Assembly: GCA_027053375.1 (NCBI GenBank) | Contig: JALUJC010000017.1 | Location: 1-5,911, forward strand | Length of the DNA stretch: 5,911 nucleotides | Direction: 5' to 3' | From: Caldifarciminota bacterium | GTDB lineage: Bacteria; Hydrothermota; Hydrothermia; S141-80 | Part shown: positions 1 to 5,911 of the stretch, piece after piece | How positions within the stretch are numbered: position 1 is the stretch's first letter | How the letters are laid out: every line of letters begins with the position of its first letter | Made by a program: the position numbers and the translations under genes | The notes under the pieces: model-generated | Seen by the model: only the letters and a program-made list of their open reading frames with translations | Databases searched by the model: none | Told to the model about the DNA's origin: nothing

Positions 1-770
1 CCCCCCACATACAGCAGGGCACGGTCGGTAAGCATGATGTCGGCAACCGCCTTTTCGTTGATATATTCCGGAGGGGTGGCGGGGAGTTTCTTGAAGAAAT
101 GGAACAGTTTGCGGTAACGATCCACGGTGCCCGCTTTTTTACGAATCATGGAGAGCGCGTCATAACCTTGCTCGTGGCATACCGTGACACATTCCGCACA
201 TCCCTTACACTTGGTGGGATCAATAAAGATTCCAAAAAGGGCGCCCTCCAGTCCTTTCTTTCTGGGCATGTCGTAAAACTTTTTGGTGCGGGTGAACTCG
301 TGGGCGAAGAGGTCTCTCTCCTCCTCCGGAACCTCCGAAAGTGCACGCTGGAGGGTGCTTTCCGGAATGGCTTTTCCGAGAATGGCCGTGTCGGGACACT
401 CCGTGACACACCGCATGCATCCCACACATTTGTCCGGAATAAACTCAGGAATCTCCGGTGCAATATAACTGAAATCCCGAAGGGCACCCGTTCCCGGCGG
501 AATAATGCTCCGTGCAACCCCGACATCCGCGGGAAGCTCCTCCGGACCTTTGCCCACGTTGTAGGCCGGGACCACTGTACGGGCGAACTCGGTCACGTAG
601 TCATCCACTCGCAATATCGGCGTGGAGAAGAGACGCTGTTCGTGCAATTCCTTGGCTTCTCCACGCGCCTTGGAAAGCACCCCGGTATCTTCCACGAACT
701 CTTCAAAAAGCTGTTCCTGCTGGGGCGTCACCGTATCCTTTTTTCGAGGACGCCTGGGTTCATTGGTCAT
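1..770 (-). CDS. 2-oxoacid:ferredoxin oxidoreductase, Fe-S (delta) plus presumed TPP (beta) subunit, partial
   Basis: Third gene of the minus-strand operon; it runs off the left edge, and the 256 residues visible contain no stop. Two ferredoxin-type 4Fe-4S motifs are visible: C115, C118, C121, C125 (CVGCMRC then CP) and C188, C191, C194, C198 (CKGCAEC then CH). Spacing and flanks, including a PPGTGALRDF segment and PEFIPDKC before the first cluster, resemble the Fe-S domain V of one-piece pyruvate:ferredoxin oxidoreductase (NifJ/PFOR). In that family the clusters carry electrons from the thiamine diphosphate site to ferredoxin in the cytoplasm. The thiamine-binding domain would follow residue 256 and is outside the window, so its presence is inferred. 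The N-terminal 50 residues are charged, probably helical, and I recognise no domain in them. The start at 770 is supported by AGGAGG at 777-782, six bases upstream. It overlaps the CBS gene by 11 bases. Substrate (pyruvate or another 2-oxoacid) cannot be read from this part. Confidence 0.88.
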   Translation of the reverse strand, partial: MTNEPRRPRKKDTVTPQQEQLFEEFVEDTGVLSKARGEAKELHEQRLFSTPILRVDDYVTEFARTVVPAYNVGKGPEELPADVGVARSIIPPGTGALRDFSYIAPEIPEFIPDKCVGCMRCVTECPDTAILGKAIPESTLQRALSEVPEEERDLFAHEFTRTKKFYDMPRKKGLEGALFGIFIDPTKCKGCAECVTVCHEQGYDALSMIRKKAGTVDRYRKLFHFFKKLPATPPEYINEKAVADIMLTDRALLYVG

Positions 771-1176
771 GATGCGCCTCCTCTTCACGATCCGCAAGAT
801 AACGGATCACATCGGACATGGCTACCACACCGATGGGCTGTCCCTCATCGTCCACCACCACCAGGCGGTGAACACGAAATCGCTCCATCATGGCGGCCGC
901 ATCCTGGATGGGGGCATCCTGCGGAATGGTCAGGAGTTCCCGGGTCATCAGGTGACGCGCTTTGAGATGCTTCCACATGTCCAGATACTGTTCACGCGCC
1001 ACAATCTCAAGAATGTCCGTTTCTGAAACAATCCCTTCAGGCTTTCCCTCTTTGTCCAGAATGACCACCGCACCGATTCCCCGATCCCTCAGGGTTTTCA
1101 CAATATCCTGAACCGGGGTGTCCTCCGGACAGGTAATCAGGTGCGGGGTCATGATCTCACGCACGTGGGTCTTCAT
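760..1176 (-). CDS. Tandem CBS-domain protein, putative nucleotide-sensing regulator
   Basis: 138 aa, made almost wholly of two CBS domains (about residues 8-62 and 76-130). Each shows the usual pattern: IMTP or LMTR at the entry, a hydrophobic GIGAVVILD or VHRLVVVDD strand, and GIVSETDIL or GVVAMSDVI at the end. Paired CBS domains form a Bateman module that in other proteins binds AMP, ATP, SAM or related ligands. No catalytic, DNA-binding or membrane segment is present, so a stand-alone regulator or adaptor is the reasonable reading. Its ATG overlaps the stop of the upstream alpha-gamma subunit gene (ATGA, 1173-1176), with AGGAGG at 1184-1189, and its end overlaps the Fe-S subunit gene by 11 bases. 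It is therefore probably made together with the two halves of the oxidoreductase. That it acts on this enzyme is inference from position. The charged tail (EEEAHHDQ) lies outside the CBS fold. Confidence 0.9.
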   Translation of the reverse strand: MKTHVREIMTPHLITCPEDTPVQDIVKTLRDRGIGAVVILDKEGKPEGIVSETDILEIVAREQYLDMWKHLKARHLMTRELLTIPQDAPIQDAAAMMERFRVHRLVVVDDEGQPIGVVAMSDVIRYLADREEEAHHDQ

Positions 1177-3143
1177 GAGGACACCTCCTCCGGTGTTTTC
1201 TGAATCACATCGGCGGGGATCTCTCTCACCTCTGCATATCCCCGTTTCACCGCAGTCAGGTTGGCCTGAACCACGGCTTCTCCCCGTTTACCGAAGAACT
1301 TCCTCAGGGAAGCTTCCACGGTCTTCCACATTTCAGCTTCATCCACCTTTTGCTTTTGAATCACGGGAGCCGCCCGCAGAAATACGCCAAGCAATACGAT
1401 GCCCTGCATGCGCATCACCAGGTCTTCCCTGGGAGAAACTTCTTCTGCAATGCGACGGGTGTCCAGATACAGCACACGGATCCCGTGCTCGCGGATATAG
1501 GTCCGGGCGCGACGGGGCAACGCTTCCCAGACCTCTTCGGGATGCTCACGTTCCGTCTGAAGGAACACAATGCCTCCATCCGAAAGGCCCGTCAGGGGAT
1601 TCCCGTAAAAGAAGGCATTGAAATCATTGACCGGGACAAACTCAATCCGGTTCAGTTCGGAATGGATGCGGATGCGTTCAGAAGCCACGGTGAGATAATA
1701 GGTGGTGGGAAGACCTTTTTTCTCAGCGCCATATTTTGGATAGGCCTGGACATGAAGGTTAAAAAGATCTGCGACCAGCGTGGCAATCACCTTGTTGGTG
1801 GTCACAGAACCAAACCCGCCCACGGAGTGGCCCCGCATGGAAAAAGCATGCGCGGGACGAAGATCCGGATCCTCTTCCCTGGGAAGCGCAAGTTCATGCT
1901 GGATGCCCAGCACAAAATAGCGTCGCGGCAGGTTTTCCCTTGCGTGTTTCACCGCAGCAATCAAATCGCCGGGTCGGACATCCCGACCGCCAAGCCCTGC
2001 AGATCCGGAATAGAACACCGGGATTCGGTCCACACGCGGATAGGATTCAGGATATCCGGAGGCTCCGGTAAAGGCATCCACAAAGGCAGCCTTGATTTCA
2101 CGAACCAGCGGATTGGACTGGGCGGGGGGGTCGTCCAGACGCTCAATCACCACCACCCGGTCCACATGGCGAAGTGCTTCCACAATCTCCGGTCCCGGGA
2201 ACGGCCGGAAAGTCCGCACATTCAGCACACCCACCTTCCATCCCTTTTCTTTTCTCATCCAGTCCACCGTCGCCATGGCGGTTTCCGCGATGGTTCCCAT
2301 GGCCACGATTGCCACATCTGCATCCTCAAGCCGATAGGTTTCCACCAGGTCGTAGTTCCTGCCGGTCAGCTTGGAATACGCCTGCATGGCGTGCCGAAGA
2401 ATGGGTTTGAGATGGTCGTAGAAAGCTCTCTGGGCGATTTTGCCCTTCATATAGGAATCCTGATTCTCCACCACCCCAATCTGTAGGGCATGCTCGGGAT
2501 CCATAAAGTTGAAGAGTTTTTCGCGGGGATCTCCCACGAACTGCTTCATCAGTTCAGGTTCAGGAAGCGCCACGTTCTCCAGGGTGTGGGTGGTCAGGAA
2601 ACCATCCTGAATCACCATAAAGGGGGTCTGAGCATCTTCGGCGGCTCTTCTTGCAATCACAGCAAGATCTGCTGCCTCCTGCACATTTTTGGCGAACACC
2701 ATTCCCCACCCCACATCGGCCACCCCCATTACGTCGTCATGCCCGGCATGCACATTGAGGGCCTGAGAGGTGAGGGCACGTGCTCCGATATGAAAGACCA
2801 CAGGCAACCGTTTACCGGAAATCACATAGAGCACTTCCTTCATCAGGATCAACCCCTGACCGGATGTAAAGTTCACCACCCGGCCTCCCGCAAGGGCATA
2901 GCCTTCTGCAGCAGAGGCAGAACTGTGCTCCGATTCTGCTTCCATAAACTGCAGGGGGGTGCCCCAGAGGTTTTTTCCACCCTGCGCCACCACCGCCTGG
3001 AAACCCACCCCCATGGGTGTGGAAGAGGTGATGGGATACGCGCATGCTGCTTCACTGATGTGGGTTTCCACCCACACAACTGCTCCGGACCCATCCGAAG
3101 TTGTCCAGATTCCCGGAAAAGGGTATTCACGCTCACTGGCCAT
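1173..3143 (-). CDS. 2-oxoacid (probably pyruvate):ferredoxin oxidoreductase, fused alpha-gamma subunit
   Basis: 656 aa, first gene of the operon. The family catalyses 2-oxoacid + CoA + oxidised ferredoxin to acyl-CoA + CO2 + reduced ferredoxin, reversibly, in the cytoplasm. Three regions follow NifJ/PFOR order. The thiamine pyrimidine-binding domain (about 15-245) has YPIT with T39, E72 in the SEHSS segment, and GARAL with R122; these line up with the Thr, Glu and Arg of the PFOR active site. A transketolase C-terminal-like domain II follows (about 262-400: VAIVAMGTIAETA, VGVLNVRTFRPF). The gamma domain III (about 405-630) carries GHSVGGFGSVTTNK from residue 438. The protein ends where one-piece NifJ would continue into the Fe-S and TPP-binding domains, which are encoded two genes downstream. 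The start at 3143 has GGGAGG at 3150-3155, six bases upstream. Its stop overlaps the CBS gene start. Pyruvate is the likeliest substrate because of the NifJ-like layout, but 2-oxoglutarate or another 2-oxoacid is not excluded. Confidence 0.92.
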   Translation of the reverse strand: MASEREYPFPGIWTTSDGSGAVVWVETHISEAACAYPITSSTPMGVGFQAVVAQGGKNLWGTPLQFMEAESEHSSASAAEGYALAGGRVVNFTSGQGLILMKEVLYVISGKRLPVVFHIGARALTSQALNVHAGHDDVMGVADVGWGMVFAKNVQEAADLAVIARRAAEDAQTPFMVIQDGFLTTHTLENVALPEPELMKQFVGDPREKLFNFMDPEHALQIGVVENQDSYMKGKIAQRAFYDHLKPILRHAMQAYSKLTGRNYDLVETYRLEDADVAIVAMGTIAETAMATVDWMRKEKGWKVGVLNVRTFRPFPGPEIVEALRHVDRVVVIERLDDPPAQSNPLVREIKAAFVDAFTGASGYPESYPRVDRIPVFYSGSAGLGGRDVRPGDLIAAVKHARENLPRRYFVLGIQHELALPREEDPDLRPAHAFSMRGHSVGGFGSVTTNKVIATLVADLFNLHVQAYPKYGAEKKGLPTTYYLTVASERIRIHSELNRIEFVPVNDFNAFFYGNPLTGLSDGGIVFLQTEREHPEEVWEALPRRARTYIREHGIRVLYLDTRRIAEEVSPREDLVMRMQGIVLLGVFLRAAPVIQKQKVDEAEMWKTVEASLRKFFGKRGEAVVQANLTAVKRGYAEVREIPADVIQKTPEEVSS

Positions 3144-3173
3144 GGATGACCTCCCGTTTCCAATGAATAGACA

Positions 3174-3202
3174 ATCTTACGCCTCCAGCAAAGAACCTTC
3201 AA
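3174..3202 (-). promoter_or_regulatory. Candidate sigma-70-type promoter of the oxidoreductase operon
   Basis: Read on the minus strand: TTGAAG (3202-3197), a 17-base spacer, then TAAGAT (3179-3174). Each hexamer matches the consensus at four of six positions and the spacing is ideal. Predicted transcription start is near 3167, giving a leader of roughly 24 bases that contains the GGGAGG ribosome-binding site. Found by eye only; the matches are moderate and other placements are possible. Confidence 0.4.
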
Positions 3203-3233
3203 ATGAAATGGACCCCGGGGACCCCACCCCACA

Positions 3234-3260
3234 GGGCAAAGGCTTGACAGGCCTTTGTCC
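3234..3260. repeat. 10-bp inverted repeat around the nrdR -35 element
   Basis: Arms 3234-3243 (GGGCAAAGGC) and 3251-3260 (GCCTTTGTCC) pair over ten positions, with one G-T wobble at 3236/3258, around a 7-base loop (TTGACAG). The inner seven pairs are perfect (CAAAGGC/GCCTTTG). The loop is a consensus -35 hexamer, so the repeat is placed as a transcription-factor operator would be. It could also fold as an RNA hairpin if transcribed from further upstream. The right arm is not followed by a T run, so it does not look like an intrinsic terminator. The binding factor is unknown. Confidence 0.6.
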
Positions 3261-3272
3261 ACCCCCCATCAT
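3244..3272 (+). promoter_or_regulatory. Candidate promoter of nrdR-nrdJ
   Basis: A perfect TTGACA at 3244-3249 is followed, after a 17-base spacer, by CATCAT at 3267-3272, which matches TATAAT at four of six positions. Transcription would begin near 3279 and give a leader of about 19 bases before the nrdR start codon. The strong -35 and weak -10 would suit a regulated promoter. The -35 sits in the loop of the inverted repeat at 3234-3260. Called by eye. Confidence 0.5.
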
Positions 3273-3292
3273 TACACAACATCTTGGGGGGT
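3261..3292. repeat. 8-bp inverted repeat covering the nrdR ribosome-binding site
   Basis: ACCCCCCA (3261-3268) is perfectly complementary to TGGGGGGT (3285-3292), with a 16-base loop. The six G residues of the right arm (3286-3291) are the only plausible ribosome-binding site for nrdR, six bases before its ATG. If both arms were in one transcript, the hairpin would mask the site. With the promoter proposed at 3244-3272 the left arm would not be transcribed, so an RNA role needs a start upstream of 3261. The repeat directly abuts the preceding one. Confidence 0.5.
3274..3289 (+). promoter_or_regulatory. Degenerate NrdR-box-like sequence
   Basis: The 16 bases ACACAACATCTTGGGG match the published NrdR-box pattern (ACACWAWATWTWGTGT) at 12 positions: the left half is good and the right half poor. 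It overlaps the predicted transcription start of nrdR, where a repressor site would be effective. NrdR normally uses two boxes a few helical turns apart. I looked about 31 bases upstream and saw no second one. Autoregulation is therefore only a possibility. Confidence 0.3.
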
Positions 3293-3297
3293 CAGGC

Positions 3298-3804
3298 ATG
3301 AGATGCCCATTTTGTGGACATAAAGACAGCCGGGTGGTGGACAGCCGACCGGTCCGTGGAGGACGGGCCATCTGGAGGCGAAGAGAATGCCTTCGCTGTC
3401 AGCGGCGCTTCACCACCTACGAAGAAGCCGAGGCAATCCGACTGATGGTGATCAAACGGGATGGTCGGCGTGAACCTTTTGACCGCAACAAACTGTACCG
3501 AAGCCTGGCTGTGGCCTGCAACAAACGGCCCGTGGATACCAACACACTTGAACGCATCGTGGAAACCATTGAACGAACGCTCTATGACCGGGGGCAACGG
3601 GAAGTGCCCTCCCGGGACATTGGGGATCTTGTGATGTCCCACCTGCGCATGCTGGACCCGGTGGCTTTCGTGCGGTACGCCTCGGTGTATGTGGGATTTG
3701 AACGCCTGGAAGACTTTCAATGGTTTCTTTCCAGGCAATTTGAGCAACAGAACGACGAGAAAGGCCATTCATCATCATCCAACCCAAGGAGGGGAAAGGG
3801 ATGA
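3298..3804 (+). CDS. nrdR: Transcriptional repressor NrdR
   Basis: 168 aa, within the usual length of the family. NrdR represses ribonucleotide reductase operons by binding NrdR boxes, with its DNA affinity set by ATP/dATP bound to the ATP-cone. The N-terminal zinc ribbon shows C3 and C6 (CPFC) and C31 and C34 (CLRC), with the family's VVDSRP and RRRECLRC segments. The ATP-cone spans about residues 46-136, opening with VIKRDGRREPFDRNKL and ending near FVRYASVYVGF. The last 25 or so residues are polar, probably a flexible tail. The frame stays open far upstream, but the start at 3298 gives the canonical MRCPFC beginning and has six G residues at 3286-3291 as a ribosome-binding site. Its stop overlaps the nrdJ start (ATGA, 3801-3804), so the repressor is co-transcribed with its likely target. 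Confidence 0.97.
   Translation: MRCPFCGHKDSRVVDSRPVRGGRAIWRRRECLRCQRRFTTYEEAEAIRLMVIKRDGRREPFDRNKLYRSLAVACNKRPVDTNTLERIVETIERTLYDRGQREVPSRDIGDLVMSHLRMLDPVAFVRYASVYVGFERLEDFQWFLSRQFEQQNDEKGHSSSSNPRRGKG
3786..3792 (+). promoter_or_regulatory. Ribosome-binding site of nrdJ inside the nrdR 3' end
   Basis: AAGGAGG lies eight bases before the ATG at 3801 and inside the last codons of nrdR. It fixes the nrdJ start. With the ATGA overlap, it suggests translational coupling of reductase to repressor. Confidence 0.8.
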
Positions 3805-5911
3805 GTTCCATTGCACGGGAAAAGCCTCATCGAGCCCTGCCTCCGGAGACTCTGGAGGCGTTCGGGGGGGACGAACTGCGGGCACGCGTGTTCTATGAAA
3901 AATACGCCCTGCGTAACGAGCAGGGGGAACCCATGGAACGGCGTCCGGAGGAGATGTGGGCCCGGGTCGCAAGGGAAATTGCGTCTGTGGAGAGTGACCC
4001 GGAGAAACAACAGACCTGGGAACAGAATTTCTACTGGTTGCTGGAATCCTACCGGATGATCCCCGGGGGACGCATCCTGTTCGGTGCAGGCAACCCGCGA
4101 CGGGCGACCCTCCTGAACTGCTATGTGATTCCCATCCAGGAAGACTCTCTGGAAGGCATTTTTGAATGTGCCAAGGAAATGGCGCGCACTTACAGTTTCG
4201 GGGGTGGGGACAGACATCAGCGTGTTGCGCGGCAGCGGGGCGCTTGTCAACAACTCCGCCATCTATTCCACGGGTGCGGTTTCTTTCATGGAACTGTTCT
4301 CCACGGTTACAGGAACCATTGGACAGAGCGGGCGACGGGGCGCGCTGATGCTTACCATTCACGTGGAGCACCCCGATGTGCTGCGGTTTATTGAGATCAA
4401 AAACGATCCAGAGCGGCGCAATGTGCGTTTCGCCAACATATCCCTGCTGCTTTCCGATGCCTTCATGGACGCCGTAGAAAAGGACGAGGCCTGGCCCCTG
4501 TGGTATCCGGATCTGCTCCGGGCGGAGGATCTGGAACGCGAGTTTGGCACACGGGATCTTGTGCAAATCCTTGAAACCCTGGAAGGACGTGAGGACTTTG
4601 TCCGCATTCACACGGGCGTGCGCAGTTTCTACGACTACCCGCACGCCACCTATTTTTATCTTGAAAACACAGGAGAACTTCGAAAAAAACGTGTGTACCG
4701 GGAGGTCCGGGCGCGGGAGATCTGGGACCGGTTGATTCAGAGTGCCTGGGCGTCTGCAGAACCGGGAACCATCTTCTGGTCCACCATCAAACGATATTCC
4801 ACCACGGAATATTTCGCGCCCGTACTGACCACCAATCCCTGCTCGGAGATCCCCCTGGAAGCTTATGGAGACTGCTGCCTGGGGAACCTGAACCTCTCCC
4901 GTTTTGTGCAGGACCCTTTCACCCCGAATGCTACCATTCAGTGGGATGAACTGGAACGTGCCGCACGGTATACCGTTCGGTTTCTGGATGATGTGCTGGA
5001 CTACAACCGCAACCGGCATCCTCTCCCCGCCCAGGAAGACGCATCCATGCGGAGCCGGCGCATCGGTGTAGGATTCACCGGACTCGGGGACATGCTGGCC
5101 ATGCTTCAGATCCGTTACGACACGCCAGAGGCCGTGGAAACGGTGGATCGTCTGTTCCAGAAAATCAAGTGGATTGTTTATGACGAATCAGCGAATCTTG
5201 CCCTGGAAAAGGGATCCTTTCCCGCCTTTGATCCGGATCAGCACTTCCGCTCTCCCTTCTTTGAGGACTTCCCGGAAGAACTGGTGGAAAAACTGCGTGT
5301 GGCGGGGCTCCGAAACGGTGCGCTCCTCACTGTCCCCCCCGTGGGCAGCGGTTCGGTTCTGGCCGGCACCTCCAGCGGGATTGAGCCCATTTTCGCCCTG
5401 TATTATATTCGGCGCAGCGAGTCTCTTTCCAAGGAAACCTTCAAGGTTTACCATCCGCTGGTGCGCACCTATATGGAACAGTTTGAGGTGAATGAGGAAC
5501 ATCTTCCTCCCTTTTTCGTCACGGCTCATGAGATTGATCCGGAATTTCGCGTCCGGATGCAGGCCACCATCCAGAAACACATTGACCATTCCATCTCCAG
5601 TACGGTGAACCTTCCCCGGGAAACCCCGGTGGAGGAGGTGGACCGCATCTACCGGCTCGCCTGGAAACTGGGATGCAAGGGCATCACGATTTACCGTGAG
5701 GGATCCCGGGAAGGCATCCTGATCACCCAGTCCAGCAAAACCGGGGAAGAGAACAAAAACGAGAAAGAAAAAGCACCGGCACAAACCGGGGAAAACCGGA
5801 CCACCCTCACGGTTTCTCTCAGGGACCGCCGGCTGGTTCCCCGCCCACGAAAAGGTGTGCTTACCGGGCATACGTATAAGCTCCGCACCGATATGGGCAA
5901 CGTATATGTTA
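3801..5911 (+). CDS. nrdJ: Adenosylcobalamin-dependent (class II) ribonucleotide reductase, frameshifted, partial at 3' end
   Basis: Reduces ribonucleotides to deoxyribonucleotides using a radical from adenosylcobalamin, without oxygen. The original frame encodes residues 1 to about 133, including C107 in LLNCYVIP, the expected first redox cysteine. It then shifts at about 4200-4209 and, if unshifted, ends at 4394 after some 60 unrelated residues. From 4207 another frame is open to the window edge. It encodes GTDISVLR, STGAVSFMELF, GQSGRRGALM, the active-site NPCSEIPLE (Cys codon at 4840, Glu at 4846), CCLGNLNLS (second redox Cys, probably the codon at 4873), VGSGSVLAGTSSGIEP (phosphate-binding loop) and VNLP. 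A charged linker (about 5735-5800) leads into a C-terminal TSCPD-type domain (RPRKGVLTGHTYK, then GNVYV), cut by the edge. No N-terminal ATP-cone is seen. The class is clear from the GRRGALM and TSCPD features and from nrdR upstream. Whether the gene is intact in the cell is uncertain. Confidence 0.93.
4200..4209 (+). other. Frameshift site in nrdJ
   Basis: The bases GGGGGTGGGG join the upstream frame (codons TAC AGT TTC before it) to the downstream frame (ACA GAC ATC after it). Class II reductases usually have a motif like YSFGGGVGTDIS here. The sequence reads YSFGGG then runs out of frame. Adding one GGGGT unit beside the existing one restores the frame and gives exactly FGGGVGTDIS, so loss of one tandem 5-base unit is the simplest explanation. 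The lesion may be biological or a read/assembly error. Confidence 0.85.

Noticed and set aside
99..965. Plus-strand open frame (288 codons) over the Fe-S subunit and CBS genes
   Set aside because: Its translation is low-complexity and spans two well-supported minus-strand genes.
1350..2486. Long plus-strand open frame (378 codons) antisense to the alpha-gamma subunit gene
   Set aside because: Its translation is rich in His and Arg with no recognisable domain, while the opposite strand encodes a clear NifJ-family protein. It is a composition shadow.
3210..3225. Short direct repeat GGACCCC (3210-3216 and 3219-3225) containing CCCCGGGG
   Set aside because: Only seven bases in a GC-rich stretch; it does not coincide with any promoter element and could be chance.
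3234..3260. Intrinsic terminator
   Set aside because: The stem is followed by C-rich sequence on the plus strand and by CTGTGGGG on the minus strand, not by a T run, and no gene ends here.
2959..3297. Upstream extension of the nrdR frame
   Set aside because: The extra 113 codons overlap the divergent oxidoreductase gene and intergenic signals. NrdR proteins begin at the M-x-C-P-x-C zinc ribbon, which the 3298 start gives.
3144..3297. Cobalamin riboswitch upstream of the B12-dependent reductase
   Set aside because: The region is too short and has no B12-box sequence (GCCACTG type). The structures seen are simple hairpins.
3775..5019. Long minus-strand open frame (414 codons) antisense to nrdJ
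   Set aside because: It has no family motifs and is antisense to conserved reductase codons. It runs across the nrdJ frameshift, which shows only that it is not affected by it.

Overview
The window holds two divergent gene blocks either side of a 154-base intergenic region (3144-3297). The DNA is moderately GC-rich by eye (about mid-50s percent). Genes are tightly packed, with ATGA overlaps and strong Shine-Dalgarno sites, which is typical of a bacterial chromosome. I see no insertion sequence, CRISPR array, tRNA or rRNA.

Left block (minus strand, 3143 down to 1): a 2-oxoacid (most likely pyruvate):ferredoxin oxidoreductase operon. The first gene encodes a fused alpha-gamma subunit of 656 aa, corresponding to domains I-III of one-piece NifJ/PFOR. 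The second encodes a 138-aa protein made of little more than two CBS domains. The third, cut by the window edge, encodes a protein with two 4Fe-4S motifs that should continue into the thiamine-diphosphate-binding beta part. In effect a NifJ-type enzyme is split in two, with a candidate nucleotide-sensing CBS protein translated between the halves. All three genes overlap at their ends and are probably co-translated.

Right block (plus strand, 3298 to the end): nrdR, the zinc-ribbon/ATP-cone repressor of ribonucleotide reductase genes, overlaps by ATGA the start of an adenosylcobalamin-dependent (class II) ribonucleotide reductase gene, nrdJ. As given, the nrdJ reading frame is broken at about 4200-4209, inside a conserved glycine-rich motif. 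Everything downstream (4207-5911) is open in another frame and encodes all expected class II motifs. The break is best explained by loss of one 5-base GGGGT unit, either a real slippage mutation or a sequencing/assembly error.

The intergenic region is dense with signals. It has a plausible minus-strand promoter for the oxidoreductase operon. For nrdR it has a perfect TTGACA lying in the loop of a 10-bp inverted repeat, a directly abutting second inverted repeat whose right arm is the nrdR ribosome-binding site, and a degenerate NrdR-box-like sequence near the predicted transcription start.

Organism: a ferredoxin-linked 2-oxoacid oxidoreductase together with a cobalamin-dependent reductase suggests an anaerobic, microaerophilic or facultative bacterium that makes or imports B12. 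The oxidoreductase could run in either the oxidative or the CO2-fixing direction. I cannot name a genus from the sequence alone.
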